The translations under genes were made by a program, and so were the position numbers. DNA of 64,000 nt from Taenia hydatigena. Its lineage: Eukaryota; Platyhelminthes; Cestoda; Cyclophyllidea; Taeniidae. Below, in pieces: positions 24,018 to 35,905 of the stretch. The notes beneath the pieces are model-generated. The model worked only from the letters and a program-made list of their open reading frames with translations, made no database searches and was not told where the DNA came from. Location: the NCBI GenBank assembly GCA_036345935.2, contig JADWOT020000009.1:4049381-4113380 (forward strand). Direction: 5' to 3'. Each line of letters opens with the position of its first letter. Position 1 is the first letter of the stretch.

Positions 24018-24327
24018 TTAAATGCTTCGTCCGCTCATTGTGACTCTACTGGTCTTTCTATGGACAGTGTTGAGCATAGCAGTCAACTCTTCCAAGTTAA
24101 TCTCGCCTTTGTTGCCCTTGTCATGCTTTCGAATGAAATCGTTCACATCGGCTTCTGACAGACCCGTGCCCATGAAGGCCTTGTGAAGGTCCGAAGTCTT
24201 CACAGTCCCCGAACCATCGAAATCGAGAAGTTTCAAGATTTCACGAGCAATATTTGGACTAAAGAGTGAAAAAAGAGTAAATAGACGGAATAATGGAAGT
24301 AGGAGAGCAGACAACCTACTCAAGCAT
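24018..24327 (-). CDS. Paired EF-hand mini-protein E (82 aa), altered second loop
   Basis: Exon 1 is 24327-24320 (ATGCTTGA), the 61-nt intron 24319-24259 runs GTAGGT to CTTTAG, and exon 2 is 24258-24018. The protein starts M-L-D-P-N-I-A-R-E-I-L-K-L-L-D and has 82 residues. Loop 1 (15-26) reads DFDGSGTVKTSD: good ligands, but Asp replaces the usual Glu at position 12, a change often linked to weaker or magnesium-preferring sites. Loop 2 (49-60) reads DKGNKGEINLEE, with Gly at position 3 and Lys at position 5, so it probably binds calcium poorly. A basic, Ser/Thr-rich tail of about 20 residues (61-82) extends beyond the length of genes A-D. A TATAAAAT box lies 64 bases upstream. Family role: calcium signalling; the target is unknown. 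Confidence 0.82.
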
Positions 24328-24390
24328 GCGCGTCTTGGTGATAGAATGGCGGTGGTATGTGTGCAAATTGGTGGTTTCCTGGGGTTGGGG

Positions 24391-24398
24391 ATTTTATA
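24391..24398 (-). promoter_or_regulatory. TATA box of EF-hand gene E
   Basis: TATAAAAT on the minus strand (ATTTTATA on the plus strand), 64 bases before the ATG at 24327. It supports that 8-nt exon as the true gene start. Confidence 0.65.
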
Positions 24399-25337
24399 TG
24401 CGTTCACAGAAAACGCATGAACCAGTCGTGGCAATAGAGTTCTGCAACTGGTGATTAGTTGGAGGTGGGTGTGCAGTGGCACCACTTTGGCCTGCACTCA
24501 TTGGCCCATCGTGGTCTGAGGTCACAGTGCAACTGCTACTTACACGCAGCCGCGGTCTCGCTTGAGTGAAAAATATCACGGTCGTCAAGCTTTTCTCAAC
24601 CATACTGACAACATGGAAGAAGTCTGAGTACGACTAACAATTTCTCGTTGACTATCATCTAGTCCTAATTATGCTTAGAAAATTCGGGGCATTTTAATCT
24701 ACTTCAGTTGAGCAAAAGATAATTCTGATTGTTAAAATAATATAATAGCAGAACGTCATATTAATCGTTCGATTATTGTTATTATGAGGAAAAGTGATGC
24801 TGCGCACTGCATAAACATGAAAAATTAGCTCTAGATTTCCTGAAGGACGTATGCCACCTTCAGTAGAGCCTACAATACAGTCTTGTAGGCAATAATGAGA
24901 AGACTTGAAGATTAAAAGGATATTGGAAGAGATCATTCCGCATTTCATGGTTACGCTTATCACGTTGGGATGCTGCAATTTTGGCACCCCAAGAAGGGAA
25001 TGGGGTCTTTTGGTTTTCCTGCATTTCACAATAACTTTTGCAAAGTGCGGTTCACATGCAGAACGTCGCTACTTGACGAGTGTTTATGCTGCTGAACTAA
25101 TAATCTTAAAATCTGGATGTCACCCGCCCCATTACAAACTACTAACCTCCCTCTCAGCCACGAATCAGTTTGCTATGCTTTGCAATTTGCAAGTTAAATG
25201 AGTGACAAATGCGTCATTTGGAGCTCGTTTAGGTGCTTTCATAGCCACAACGGGGAGAGAAAATGATAGCACTTGCAAAAAAATCAGTCTTTTGGTCCTT
25301 CTCTTGCTTGACTTTCACAAAACATCGGGATATTAAT
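24399..25337. other. Intergenic stretch
   Basis: Open frames here (for example 24694-25029 on the minus strand, 111 codons) show no domain, splice partner or compositional sign of coding. I see nothing supportable. Confidence 0.4.
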
Positions 25338-25850
25338 ATGGACAGTGAGTTTTTTGGAAGTTTTGTGCCTATGAAACCGTCTAGCAGCACTAAAAAGGTG
25401 AGTTATGGTAGGGAGTGATGCTAATACAAATGGTAAATAGCCCTTAAAGATTGGTCAGGTCTCAACATGCCTTTTCGATAGGTTCAGCGAAAGTACCAGC
25501 ATCTGTTTTTGCATTAGGTCAATGTACAAATTAGAAGGCTGGCGTCTCTGCCTGTTTTAAGTAGCCAAGAGATTATAGCTGAAGAATTACCTAGCCATAG
25601 TTGTGGATGCAGGTGGGTTGTGGAGGCTAGAGCAAGCACGTCTGGTCATGTGGAGTTGTGCTGTGTCTATACCTGCTTCTTAGGTGAATGTGTGCTCCTG
25701 TCTCCATCCGCCGATGTACACACTGTGGGCAGAATTAGTGCAAATATAAGCCTCATTCACAAACAAAAGCTCATTATGCACGGGGAAAGCATGGGAATGC
25801 TGGTTTATTTTATCAAAATAATCTCCAATTCAAATCGTCACCTTTGCTGA
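25338..25850 (+). CDS. Candidate two-exon gene, unknown product (about 130 aa)
   Basis: Exon 1, 25338-25397, encodes 20 residues starting MDSEFFGSFVPMKP and ends AAAAAG before a strong GTGAGT donor. Exon 2 starts at 25518 after a good acceptor (CTGTTTTTGCATTAG) in the matching phase 0 and stays open for 110 codons to the stop at 25848-25850. Its first half is Cys-, Glu- and Val-rich (for example ELPSHSCGCRWVVEARAS) and looks more protein-like than its second half. A donor-like GTGAATG after CVYTCFLG may end the coding exon earlier and lead to further exons that I cannot place. An alternative 7-nt exon 1 (ATGGACA before GTGAGT) also exists. No family is recognised, and a chance alignment of signals remains possible. 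Confidence 0.3.
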
Positions 25851-28800
25851 TTTTCAGAATTATGAGCATACTGCAATTCGTGACCGGATCATGAGTTCAT
25901 TAAGTGCCAATCGCAGTCGCTCCTCTTTCAAATACCGATTCACATCTAGCAACATTTCAAAGGATATACGGCCATGCAAATGAGAGTGAGCCGAGGCCAC
26001 GTTATCACAAAAAGAACATTTGGAATGGAAATCACGTTAATGTTTTTTGCAAAAAATGTGACGGTAATGAAAAAAACAAGTTGGCCCGGAGATGGACTTT
26101 AAAAATTGCAAATTTTGGGACCCAAAAGCCAGGTTATACAATGTATTCGTTCCCTGACAAAAACAGATTTGAACACTTAGTCTATAGCTGCACGATGTCT
26201 CACTTAGACTCCTCGATTGTTAGATTGACGTACTTCAAGATGAAATTTGTGATGTTGCCTAACCTCACGTTAGTGAAGTCTGAAGGCGGACCATTCTTTT
26301 CAATGTACCCAATAACTAACTTATGCATTTTCTCTAACTGGAAGTATGGGAATGCGAACTTCGCAAGCTTCATAAACTAACAGTGGTTCTAGTTGGTAAG
26401 GGATATTTTGGTGTTTCTTGATAGGCGAATACGTTTGACAATGAGCAATCGCTAAAATGTTATGTTTGGTTTCCGCTATTCCTAAGTTAAAAAATGTTTT
26501 GCTTTTGTACATTCGTGAGTCCCCTCACACATGAAGACCTGGTTCACCGTCACCGCTGCCATAATTAGGTTGGGAAGCGCTTATCAATTAGTGCATTATT
26601 CTTCAAAAAACGGTGAAGTCAAACTGCATGTCACTTGCCTCGCCCAGATTTCTTGGTTGTAAGAAGAGCCTACGTCGCTGGAGTGATTTGAGACAAGATT
26701 CACTCAATAAATATGTAATTTTTAGAATAGTGCCTCATTTGGGATATCACTTAATAAGTTGAATCAAGTTAACTTTGCTTACCCCAGCGCCCCAGCATCC
26801 TTTTAGTAGCACCACTGCTTGCTAAACCCACAGGTATGCATTAATTCGCCTAACCTCAAAGACAACCACGTCACATTTACTGATACAAAAAAGTAGGCAT
26901 CTTTATCTTTGCTAGATAATATTAAAAAGTCACTTTAACCAAAATCACTAAGGAGCTGGTGGATTAGTCTGTGCAAATGAGCTTAACTATTTTGTAATGC
27001 CGTCGTTGATGGTGCTAAGCTTTTCCGATGAGTGGGTATTTGATAAAACTGCAATTTATTACGATTCACATTCCCAACTTTCTTCAAATGAGTACCTGAA
27101 TGGATAATTTAGAATGAAAACCGGCCTTTAGTTCAACTCTGCACCAAATTACATGCTAAAATGTTTTAAACTTAAATCCATTGCTAATGTGGATATTGAG
27201 TGCCCTTGATAAGTATTTGCACAAAAGTTTCGCCTTTCATAGTGATGTCGTGGTCAATAATCACGGATGATATGAACAGCAATCCCGCAAGTTCTCCTTC
27301 AAGGTTCAAAGCTCATTAGGCTCATGGAAGCATACTTCGAACAATAAATTTTGATGGTCCATAGGTAAAACAGTTTCGACGGGTGCACACAGCAAAAGTT
27401 TTGCCTAAAAAGTAGTGTATAAAGGAGCGTATATGCTTTACTTCTACATTTTACCGCGCGAGCTCCTCCGTCTCCACAATTTGAAGCCCTGCTATGGTGA
27501 CGTAGCTTGAAGGTAGTGCCTGCAGCCTCCTGAGACTTCTCCATCGTTTATTGGCAACGGCAGGCGGATCATCATAAGACGAACGTACTTTAAGAGTCGA
27601 TAGCGGAAACCGAACCTAAACACCACAGAAGAGGGTATTTGATGTGAGTGGCTGATTCTACGAAGACTCACGGCAGAAAGGTTGTCAAAGCCATATCACT
27701 TTTGTGCGTCACTCTAGTCCTCTATACGGAAGGGAGGCCATTAACAAATGAAGCCATAACTGGAGGATTTTGAATGACCACTACGGAACTGCCCTCTATA
27801 CTTGCATGGAGCTACGTGGATTGCGTGAGTGGATGGCACACCCTGTTTGCTTCTATTAGCTGAACAGCATCAAAGTTAATGATTGGACGGTACTAGGATG
27901 AGGTGATCCGAAAATATTAGCTTCATAAGACTTCTTTCTTGGTTAATTTTTTGGCCAACGACTGTGTTTTGATAAGTGGAGCACAACAGTGAACAAAGCA
28001 AACGCTTGAGACGACACTTAGGAAAATCAGGCCATGCAGTAATTGAGTATTTTTAAATTGTGATGCATTCAATCCAGTAAATTCTTGGACTCTGCTAATT
28101 TTGCACCCCTTTTGGCATCAGGATCTTCCACCCGATACGGAGGAATTATTCTCCTTAAACAAAGTGCGTAAGATCGAATCCCACCTATTTTGAGCTCAAG
28201 TGGCTAAATTGGCAACTGCAGTTTCTCTCAAGCCATCTTGAAATTAGATTTTATCATAAGAGACTTCATAAAACTGATCTTTCCTTAGTTCTGTTCATCC
28301 CTTCAAGTGGTTTTCCGAATGCTTATTTTAAGTAGTACCTTACTGGCGACAAATTGCAGGATGTGACAAGCCTTCTCACTCGAATGCCTTAAAACACAGC
28401 CAATCCTCGCAGAGCCAGTATAGTACGACATCAAATTATCATGTCACTTATTTGATGGAATTATAGACGTTTGGCGAATTATTGTGTTTCGGTTGTTTAA
28501 TCACCCACGCATGTACTTACTGAATGAGCACTCAATCTGCTAACAAAACCGTTGTAAAGCAGTATACATCCCCACAACCTTTAATTATAACTTCTAACAA
28601 ACAGACAGACAGACTGCGCAAACGCTCAACTTTCTGCATTTAATTCGGGCTGTCCAAGCCAATGGGTTGACTGAGGAAAGGAAAAAATCGGCTTAAATTA
28701 ACGAAATGGGTGTTCGTGCCGCGGCCCTGAGTCAAGCCACGCCTAATAGCACGTGCCAGTGTCAATGCTGGGTCGTGCTATTCTGCACGGCGGTAAAGCA

Positions 28801-29871
28801 TCATAATCACATAAACACACGTTTACTCGGTGAAGTACAGAAAAAAACATCGGAATTTACGTGGTGAAATACAGTCAAGTTGAACATTTGTTTGATGTGA
28901 AGAGCTTGTGCGGTTTCCTGCTTTATTTTCAGGGTGCTTCAGTAATTACCGTTGTGTCCAGATTACTTACATACGAAGCCCATTGGAAAGCAAAGTGCAT
29001 GCCAGAATGCATGCGTTTCTGTGCTCTCCCTGTAATTCTCTAGGGCTAACGGAATCTCACAACTGTTCACAGTACTATAAACTCCACTAGGACATCGAGT
29101 GGCACATGTAAGACTATGTGATTCACTATAGAAGGCTCCACGCACTAAAAGTATGATAGTGTTAAAAGGCGAAAGTGGAACAAATGAGCTAACCTACACT
29201 AAGTGTCTTTTAAAAGCACCGTTTGTGATAGAGTACAAAATTGGAGCTTAAGTTTTTTTTCAACTCTTCGAATGAACTTGAGATGTTTGCTTGAGCTAAG
29301 AATGGAACGTACGGAGTTCGCATGCAACGAGATCTCGAGTGACTTACCAAATAATTTTGGGGTTCGGATTAATGTCATGCTATTTTTCATAAACTCTGCA
29401 CGCTATCACCATCCATTATTGCTGACAACAGTCAGCATTAAATTATCATCTTCTATGCTGAAGAGAGTGTACAGAAAGCTTTTATCTCTCTGAACTAACC
29501 CTATTCGTACCTACCTCTCTGGCGCTGCTACGTTTACAGGGTTCTCAAGCTTTAATTTAATGCGGAGTCTATGTGTGACCGTTGCTGGCTGCGCTGAAAA
29601 TAAATGCATCTGCTGCTATGTTATGACAGGACGAAATGTGTTCGCATGCCCGGGATTTGGTCAGAAGATGTCATAGGACTGCCAACTGAAAGGCGGCTCA
29701 AGATTTCTAGCATCAAAGCATGCGGAGCCGTGAAGTGAGATGGAGAGATGAAATGATGAGAACCGACCTCGGTGCTGCAATCACATACCAAGGGCGTGCC
29801 CCAATAAACTTGGATGCACATGGCTTTGTGCCAGGCGGTCTCTAATCGCGGCCTGACTCCACATAAATACA
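25851..29871. other. Gene-poor stretch
   Basis: A 158-codon open frame at 25904-26380 (+) lacks an early ATG and any known domain, and I do not call it. I see no other supportable gene in these 4 kb. Confidence 0.4.
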
Positions 29872-29879
29872 CCGTTAAT
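29872..29879 (+). promoter_or_regulatory. TATA-like box of the cysteine-rich gene
   Basis: CATAAATA, 40 bases before the ATG at 29912. The implied 5' UTR is very short. Reading the upstream 250 bases, I saw no clear metal-response core (TGCRCNC). Confidence 0.45.
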
Positions 29880-29911
29880 GCCTCCAATCCGCATTCATTC
29901 ACCTCACCATC

Positions 29912-30633
29912 ATGGAGTAGTAAGTCCATCCCCATTCTGTTTGATTCTAATATGCTTTTTTGGCTTTTCTGTCGTCCGAATGCTTGGTGACTTTCTCCAA
30001 ATGATTGAATGGTAGGTTATTCATGTCGATTTATGCACCTCCTTGTAGATTGTCCATTTGGTTTCCATTGTAATTTACTCCTATGCAAGCACTATGCTAT
30101 AAATTTGGAAAAATGCTTTAATTCATTTCTGAATGATAATGGCGATTTAATTTAGGCCTATAAAACCAAGTGTAATGTTCACAAGCCTTCTTTTGCAGGT
30201 TTTTAAGGTCACGTTGGCGCGAGAATGCAGTCACAACGTAGTGTTCCCTTTCTTGTCGGAATTGTTTACATCAAAGTGCCAAAGTGCTTACTGAGACCCT
30301 AAATATATTTTTAAGCTTCATATATCACCCAAAGTGACCGATCTGCTGACTCAATGCTTATTGCAATTGCATAACGAATAGTTCAAAATGCACCGATTCA
30401 TTCTTACTTTAAGGTGGGTGATGAGAAATTCTTTTTTTCCCGACTAAAGCGATCTGCCCGCCCCAAAAGATACGCATCCATGCAAAATGGAACTGGACAG
30501 TCCACAGCCCTGCGGTGTTTGTGCCTGCAACGGCTGCAGCAACACCGTGACCTCGCCTGTTGTCCTATCAGAAGCGCCCTCGCAGAAGGAAGAAAAGGCC
30601 CATCGCTACGTGACCTACGTTACGGACCTCTGA
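29912..30633 (+). CDS. Cysteine-rich metallothionein-like mini-protein (63 aa)
   Basis: Exon 1 is 29912-29919 (ATGGAGTA) before a GTAAGT donor. The intron is 29920-30449 and ends in a strong pyrimidine tract (CTTTTTTTCCCGACTAAAG). Exon 2 is 30450-30633. The joined frame is 63 codons plus TGA and starts M-E-Y-D-L-P-A-P-K-D. The core, residues 14-32, has five cysteines, four of them packed as C-G-V-C-A-C-N-G-C. Such CxxC, CxC and CxxC spacing is typical of metallothioneins, which bind zinc, copper or cadmium in the cytosol. The rest is charged and cysteine-free, so capacity would be low for a metallothionein. An ATTAAA signal follows at 30711-30716. Composition is clearly richer in GC than the flanks. 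Alternatives are another small metal-binding or disulfide-rich protein; no signal peptide is seen. Confidence 0.68.
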
Positions 30634-30716
30634 GACCTGGCTTAATTCCTTTACTTAAAAACTGTAAACTTTTTACTGTATGATTTAAGTATTGCACACA
30701 CATTCCAAACATTAAA

Positions 30717-31697
30717 TCACCTTACTTGTCTCCACTCTTTTGAATGACAATTGAACGAGTTGTACAGACGCAGCTCACGAAACGTGCATTTGTACCGGCT
30801 CCAGTTTTAATGGCTGAAAGTCACCAGGTCGCCCTGCACCAAATTAGCATGAAAATTGATTCACAGGTCGCAACAGTTCCTCTCATTTATTACTATTTAC
30901 CTTCCAGTGTTTAAAAAGGGCGTCTCGCATTATGGATCGCACCACAAGAGGTTGTTGGGGTTGCCAGTAGTGTGAGCCTCACTTTGTGGTCTCCATCAAA
31001 GTCAGTAATTACGAAAGCGTAAAATACAAAGCAGCATAATTATTAGTTAGTTATTTAAGAAGTTAAAAGGCTTTTTAAGACACGAATTCTATTACTGCAA
31101 TTTAAGCAACCATAAAAGAATGGGAATTTCATAAGAGCATCAGCAATGGGAACTAAACTAAAATCACACTCTTTTGAGTAGAAAACACAAGAGATAACCA
31201 CCATTTATAAACTCACCCCAAAAGCTACTCCAATCGAACAGAATTGTCCCAATAGCCAGACTGTTTTTAATACCTTATTTATGGGTCAGTTATGTCTACT
31301 AGCACCGAAGAATTTCCCAGCCAACTGGGTCTGAGTAAGTTCACCTTTGTGGTACTTATGGTACCACGGTGGGTTTAGCTCTCGCTAGTTTTAAATACTC
31401 CCCCTCCAATGGAGTGAAAAGGCAACCTGCATCAATTGCATATTTGCTATACTTTGGCTATTCATCCCCCATTCGAAAGTCAACTATACCTGTTGAAGTC
31501 TTGAAATTCTCGTACTTCGGTAGACATTAACCAAAAAGCTACGAATAAGCTCATACCTAAGCCACAGCATTTATTACTTTTTCGATGTAAGCTCAGTATT
31601 TTGTGTTTCTTAAAAGTGTTCGAAGTCCTCTGTCACCTCTGACAAATTACTGAGGATCAGGACTTATTTAGCAATGCTGAAAAATTCAAGTGTACAA
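30717..31697. other. Intergenic stretch
   Basis: AT-rich sequence with no open frame worth noting. I see nothing in it. Confidence 0.5.
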
Positions 31698-31999
31698 TTA
31701 TATGCAAAATGAAGGTTTAAAACTGATCACACAATGAGGCAGTGATGTTTGCGTTTTATTTACATGACCTCGCTTTGGCGAGGCCAGTACATCCGCCCGG
31801 CCTGGTGCGGCGGGCTCGTCACGCTCCTGGGTGGCTGTCGACAATAGCGGTGCTGGTGGCAGTCGTGACTGCCTCGCGGATGCACAAAGAGGGTCCGCTG
31901 CATCAACCTCGCCTTCTGATCCGGCTTCCGCATCTTCATTGAAACCGTGGACTGGCGTTTTCCAGCTCTCCATTTCTCCCACGCTGAGGATAAGTCAAT
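31698..31999 (-). CDS. Putative terminal exon, unknown acidic/Ala-Pro-rich product
   Basis: On the minus strand a good acceptor (TTGACTTATCCTCAG) at about 32000 opens a GC-rich frame that runs to TAA at 31698. Its first two thirds have an Ala/Pro/Glu-rich, low-complexity composition (EDAEAGSEGEVDAADP, then LPPAPLLSTATQERDEPAAP) quite unlike the AT-rich surroundings. The exon begins one base into a codon, so it needs an upstream exon ending in phase 2. One formal match is ATGAG before GTGTTA at about 32091, but that donor is weak. An internal ATG (GAA-ATG-GAG) is an alternative start. No domain is recognised; the product looks disordered. Confidence 0.35.
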
Positions 32000-34900
32000 T
32001 TTTTATCTCCTACCATTAAAATGCTTATTCAAGAGATTCGCCCTCCTACTGAAACACAAATTGCTGCACGATTTAGCAGCGTAACACCTCATCGAAAGAG
32101 ATAAGTTTCCACAGTAAAAAACACTAGCTACTAATTCTCATTTATACCATGCATTTTAATGTCTATTCTTTACATGTCTTTTGATGATTTGCCTTTTGAC
32201 ATGGATTGCGAAGGTGATTTTGGCAAAACATTTGCAAGACTGTGCTCATTGCTTTATTTAAGCTTAATGTGCTTAGTGTCCTTCTGTTAAAACAACTGTC
32301 CGAAAACTTCCTTCTGATAGAAGATTGCATATGTTTAGACCTGTTTCGGTCTCCCAATGTGAAATTCAAATCCAAGCAAATGTCCACCTCTGAAAATTCG
32401 TAATACTAAGTCAATTTTAGCTTTCGTAATTTAATGCTTCACCTTCTGATTGAGGGTGGAAGGAGGTGTTTGCAGGATTACTTTGAAAAGCGTGCCTTTT
32501 TATTTGAAATAAAGTCATTTTCTAATAAACGTGCTCAGTTTTTCCTCTCACTTTGGTCGCACAATCCTTTGAGTGTGCAAAAGTTTGAGATTTCACGACA
32601 GTTCAATGGAAAAGGCACGTTGGGTGCTGTCTCCACCTTCCAGCAGCACGATTCCAGTCCTTTACCAACGCCTACCCTCTGGAAGCACGCTGACTCAGCA
32701 TCGCATCCAACCAAGCACTATTAGAATAAGCAAATTTTTTTCGCATTCATTCGGGACAAATCCTTCTGTAAAGAAAAGATGCACAAAGCCGAACGAATAT
32801 GATGAGTGCAATTTCGTCAGTTCTGCCACTTTCCAAGGCTACAGCTAAAAAGTGGGCAAAGTACTCAGAAAATTACATATTTCAGATCCCTTGGGATCCA
32901 ATAGTCTTAAAATTGGTTGAGTTTTTATTTGCATTCATGGAAAAGGGCTTGCGGGAAGAGTGGACCTTAAAATCAAACACAGCCTTGAATACAATGCATT
33001 AAAAGTTGGCTTTTTTATCCCACGTAGCCAATCCCCTGTTTTGCGTGATTTATCAAAGCATAGTACCAGCTTAAAAGTTGTTGCTCTTTAATATTAAATC
33101 CAGCTTTAAAATTGATGCCTCACAACGGTCCGTTGACACCCAATCCACCTCATTTTTGTTCTCTTCGAAAATCAAGTGATATTTCCCACCTAATCATCTG
33201 CCAAGACATTTCTGACAAGTTTTACGTGGAGAACTTGTGAAGTTGATGGACAAAATTTACTCCCCCAGGGCTCCTACCAAGGTAAAAGGAATATCTGTTG
33301 CAGACAATGTTCAGCAGCAATTAAAATTGTCCATCCAAAATGTGTCCACAGTGCTCTCGGGTGGGAGCCCTCACCACACTTCCTATACCGTCTCTTACGC
33401 AAAGTTCTTTTGGAAAGTCTATGCAATTGCCAACAAACATGTCTAGCTAAGTATGAGATTTTCTCTAGCACAAAATTTCATCGAACCGATTGTCCGACTG
33501 TTTTGGTTCCAGCCAAGGCTTGCAATGCCAATAAATTTCCGGCAGATTGTCATTATTTTATCCCAAATCACTAGACTTATTGGCGGTCCACTTTGAAGAA
33601 GGCAGTTTGTCGTGTGCATATGTGGGTTCCTATACTATCAAAAAAGTATCACAGAAGGACGACGGCGATCGTGCAATGGACTGCACTGTCGACCGGAATG
33701 TAATCGTTCGTCGTTTGGGTTCACTCCACCTTCTTAAGGCGAGGTGTCCAGATCATATCACTGCAGTCGCTACCCTCCCCCTGCCATCCCACAAAATGAC
33801 TGACCTAACACTAGTACCCCATCTTCTTCGTGCTGAACTTATTCACCTTTCCTCGAATGAGAAAGAACCAAATGCTCATCTAAGCGTCTAGTGAGGTCTC
33901 CGATACCACTTAGTGTAAAGTACTTAAGTTGAGCAATAAATTGAGGTAGGAATGAAACAACAATCTTTCTATACAAATGTTGATACTTCACATTTATGTT
34001 CTTCACTTCCGTGCCTGATCTTGAAAGAAATTTGATTTGCATTTGAATTGCAAAACATGGCCTCTGTTCTATTAGTGTGAGAGCAGGCGATTTGCATTAA
34101 CCTAATTTGAGAATGACGTTGAAGCCAGGATGAATCTATGGATAGCGCTTTAAGGACCATCGACCAACATACCTGGCAAATGGAACTTGATCAATAAGCA
34201 TTTGCAAAAAATTTTGTCCTCGATACCAACGATGAATACCTTTATTTCGAGTGCTCTGTTCACGATCTTCCCAGCTAGCACTTAACCGCACACTATGATC
34301 TTTGCTACTTCTCACCGTTTATCGGTTTCTGTGACAGTTTGCCCTCGAGTTTGAGTTTACCTTTAGGGACTCAGGCCCATCTTCACTCAGAAAAACTTAA
34401 CAGGAAGGTCACAACATCGCTCCCACTTAATACCTAAGAAGTGTAAATGTGTACCCTCACTCCGTTTACCTCATGCGTAAATCATCCAACTGACCTTCAC
34501 TAAATGCATACGAAAATATTTATATACCCTCAAATAAACATAATCAAAGATTCTAGAACCCATCCCGAGTGCAAAAGTATTGGATTAGCACCAATTAGAC
34601 AATTTGTTCGCATGGCGTAAGCCATATTTGCTAATCAATCTACCCCAATTAAATCGACAGAATCCAACTTTGAAAAGAACCAACAATCTAACAGCTCCTT
34701 CTATTCGTCATAAAGATTCGAGCAGATCATATCGCCTGGTAGATTGCTTGAATACCACTCTGAAATCCATAGCGAGGATCCGTGACTTTCCAATGTGCTA
34801 ACAAGGGCGAACCCGACTATCCACTGGGGGATTCATCACCAACCGATGATGTTGAAAAGGAATAACCGCCTCAGGAGGTGCAAATTTGCCGTCCTTCGGT

Positions 34901-35638
34901 GAGGTGAATCATTTCCACTACTGTTACCGTCACTTATGTGGCTATCTGATTTAGCAAAGACAATTTGACCTCACTGGCTCGAACGCACAATGACGGCGAA
35001 TCACGCAATCAAGGGGAGGAATAATTAATTAAAGAACTGTATTAACTCAAAATACTGCTTTCTCATCGCATGACCATCTGTACGGCTAGCCAGATGAGCA
35101 ACCGCTCCTTGGAAGGTAAGCAGCAGTAGCAGCAAAGTCGGCGGAGTCGGTGCTGGTCGGTAATTTGAGGGATGCGCAACGAGGAGAAGAACGTCAGTCA
35201 GACTAAACAATGAGCAACACAGCGGGACTCTAAATACCACAAACGCTCGCGCCTTGGGCTTTCACAACAGTGACGGTGACAGAGAAAGTAGGGAGTACTT
35301 ACATTGGGATAGGAATAGCCAATTTTTGGCATCTGATCCAATTCTCCTTCTAAAATTAAAGTTAAAATTATTTAACCGGTTGGGAAACAATGAAGTCCAC
35401 CAACTATGCACTATCAACCATCTACAAAATACCCATTAAATGTGGTTAATGACAGCTTCGCTGCGTGCAAATGAGGCATTTCTAATGCATTCTACTGGAC
35501 AAGCAACTTTTCATAGGTCCAATCTGTCATTAGTCATTCCGTTACGGATTAATTTATGGCAAACCACGGTCATCCAATCTGAAGTCATTAGAAGTCAGAG
35601 TGTGTTGTGCTAACACCAGTTACTTGGAACCAGTCATA
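32000..35638. other. Gene-poor stretch
   Basis: Holds several unassigned open frames on the plus strand (32434-32724, 33237-33446 and 33547-33891; the last has 114 codons and locally higher GC). None shows a known domain or clear splice partners. The missing N-terminal exon of the bestrophin gene could lie here, but I could not find its expected W-(R/K)-G-S motif. Confidence 0.35.
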
Positions 35639-35905
35639 CTAAGTGCTAGAACCGTGGCTGGAGGCGAAAGCAAGGCCAATTGATATTGGCAGCGTGGGCG
35701 CAACGTGAGCGGGATGTCGATACCTTATTCGTGGAAGATTGCGACTAACTCTCCCACAGCCTTCCTCCGCCTCCTCATAAGGTACTTCGAAATGTGCTAA
35801 GCTCGAGTTCAGGTCAGATGGAAGGGTACAATCTACCGGTACATCCTCTTCGATTTCTGCGTTTTCCTTCTCATCTATGGCATAACTTCGCTCACCTACC
35901 GGCAT
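35639..35905 (-). CDS. Putative small acidic protein (88 aa)
   Basis: A complete frame from ATG at 35905 to TAG at 35639. The first half is strongly acidic (DEKENAEIEEDVPVD), followed by VPYEEAEEGCGRV. The second half is basic and hydrophobic (RVSRNLPRIRYRHPAHV). GC is higher than in the flanks. I see no domain, signal peptide or membrane segment. The first codons (ATGCCG followed by GTAGGTGAG) also resemble a tiny exon followed by a donor, so the true structure may differ. I do not recognise it. It could equally be an exon of a larger minus-strand gene. Confidence 0.33.
   Translation of the reverse strand: MPVGERSYAIDEKENAEIEEDVPVDCTLPSDLNSSLAHFEVPYEEAEEGCGRVSRNLPRIRYRHPAHVAPTLPISIGLAFASSHGSST

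Noticed and set aside
25904..26380. 158-codon open frame on the plus strand
   Set aside because: Starts with GTG, has no ATG in its first half, no splice or promoter support, and AT-rich random-like composition.
28141..28200. Box-B-like AGATCGAATCCC suggesting a tRNA
   Set aside because: No box A at a suitable distance and no stems.
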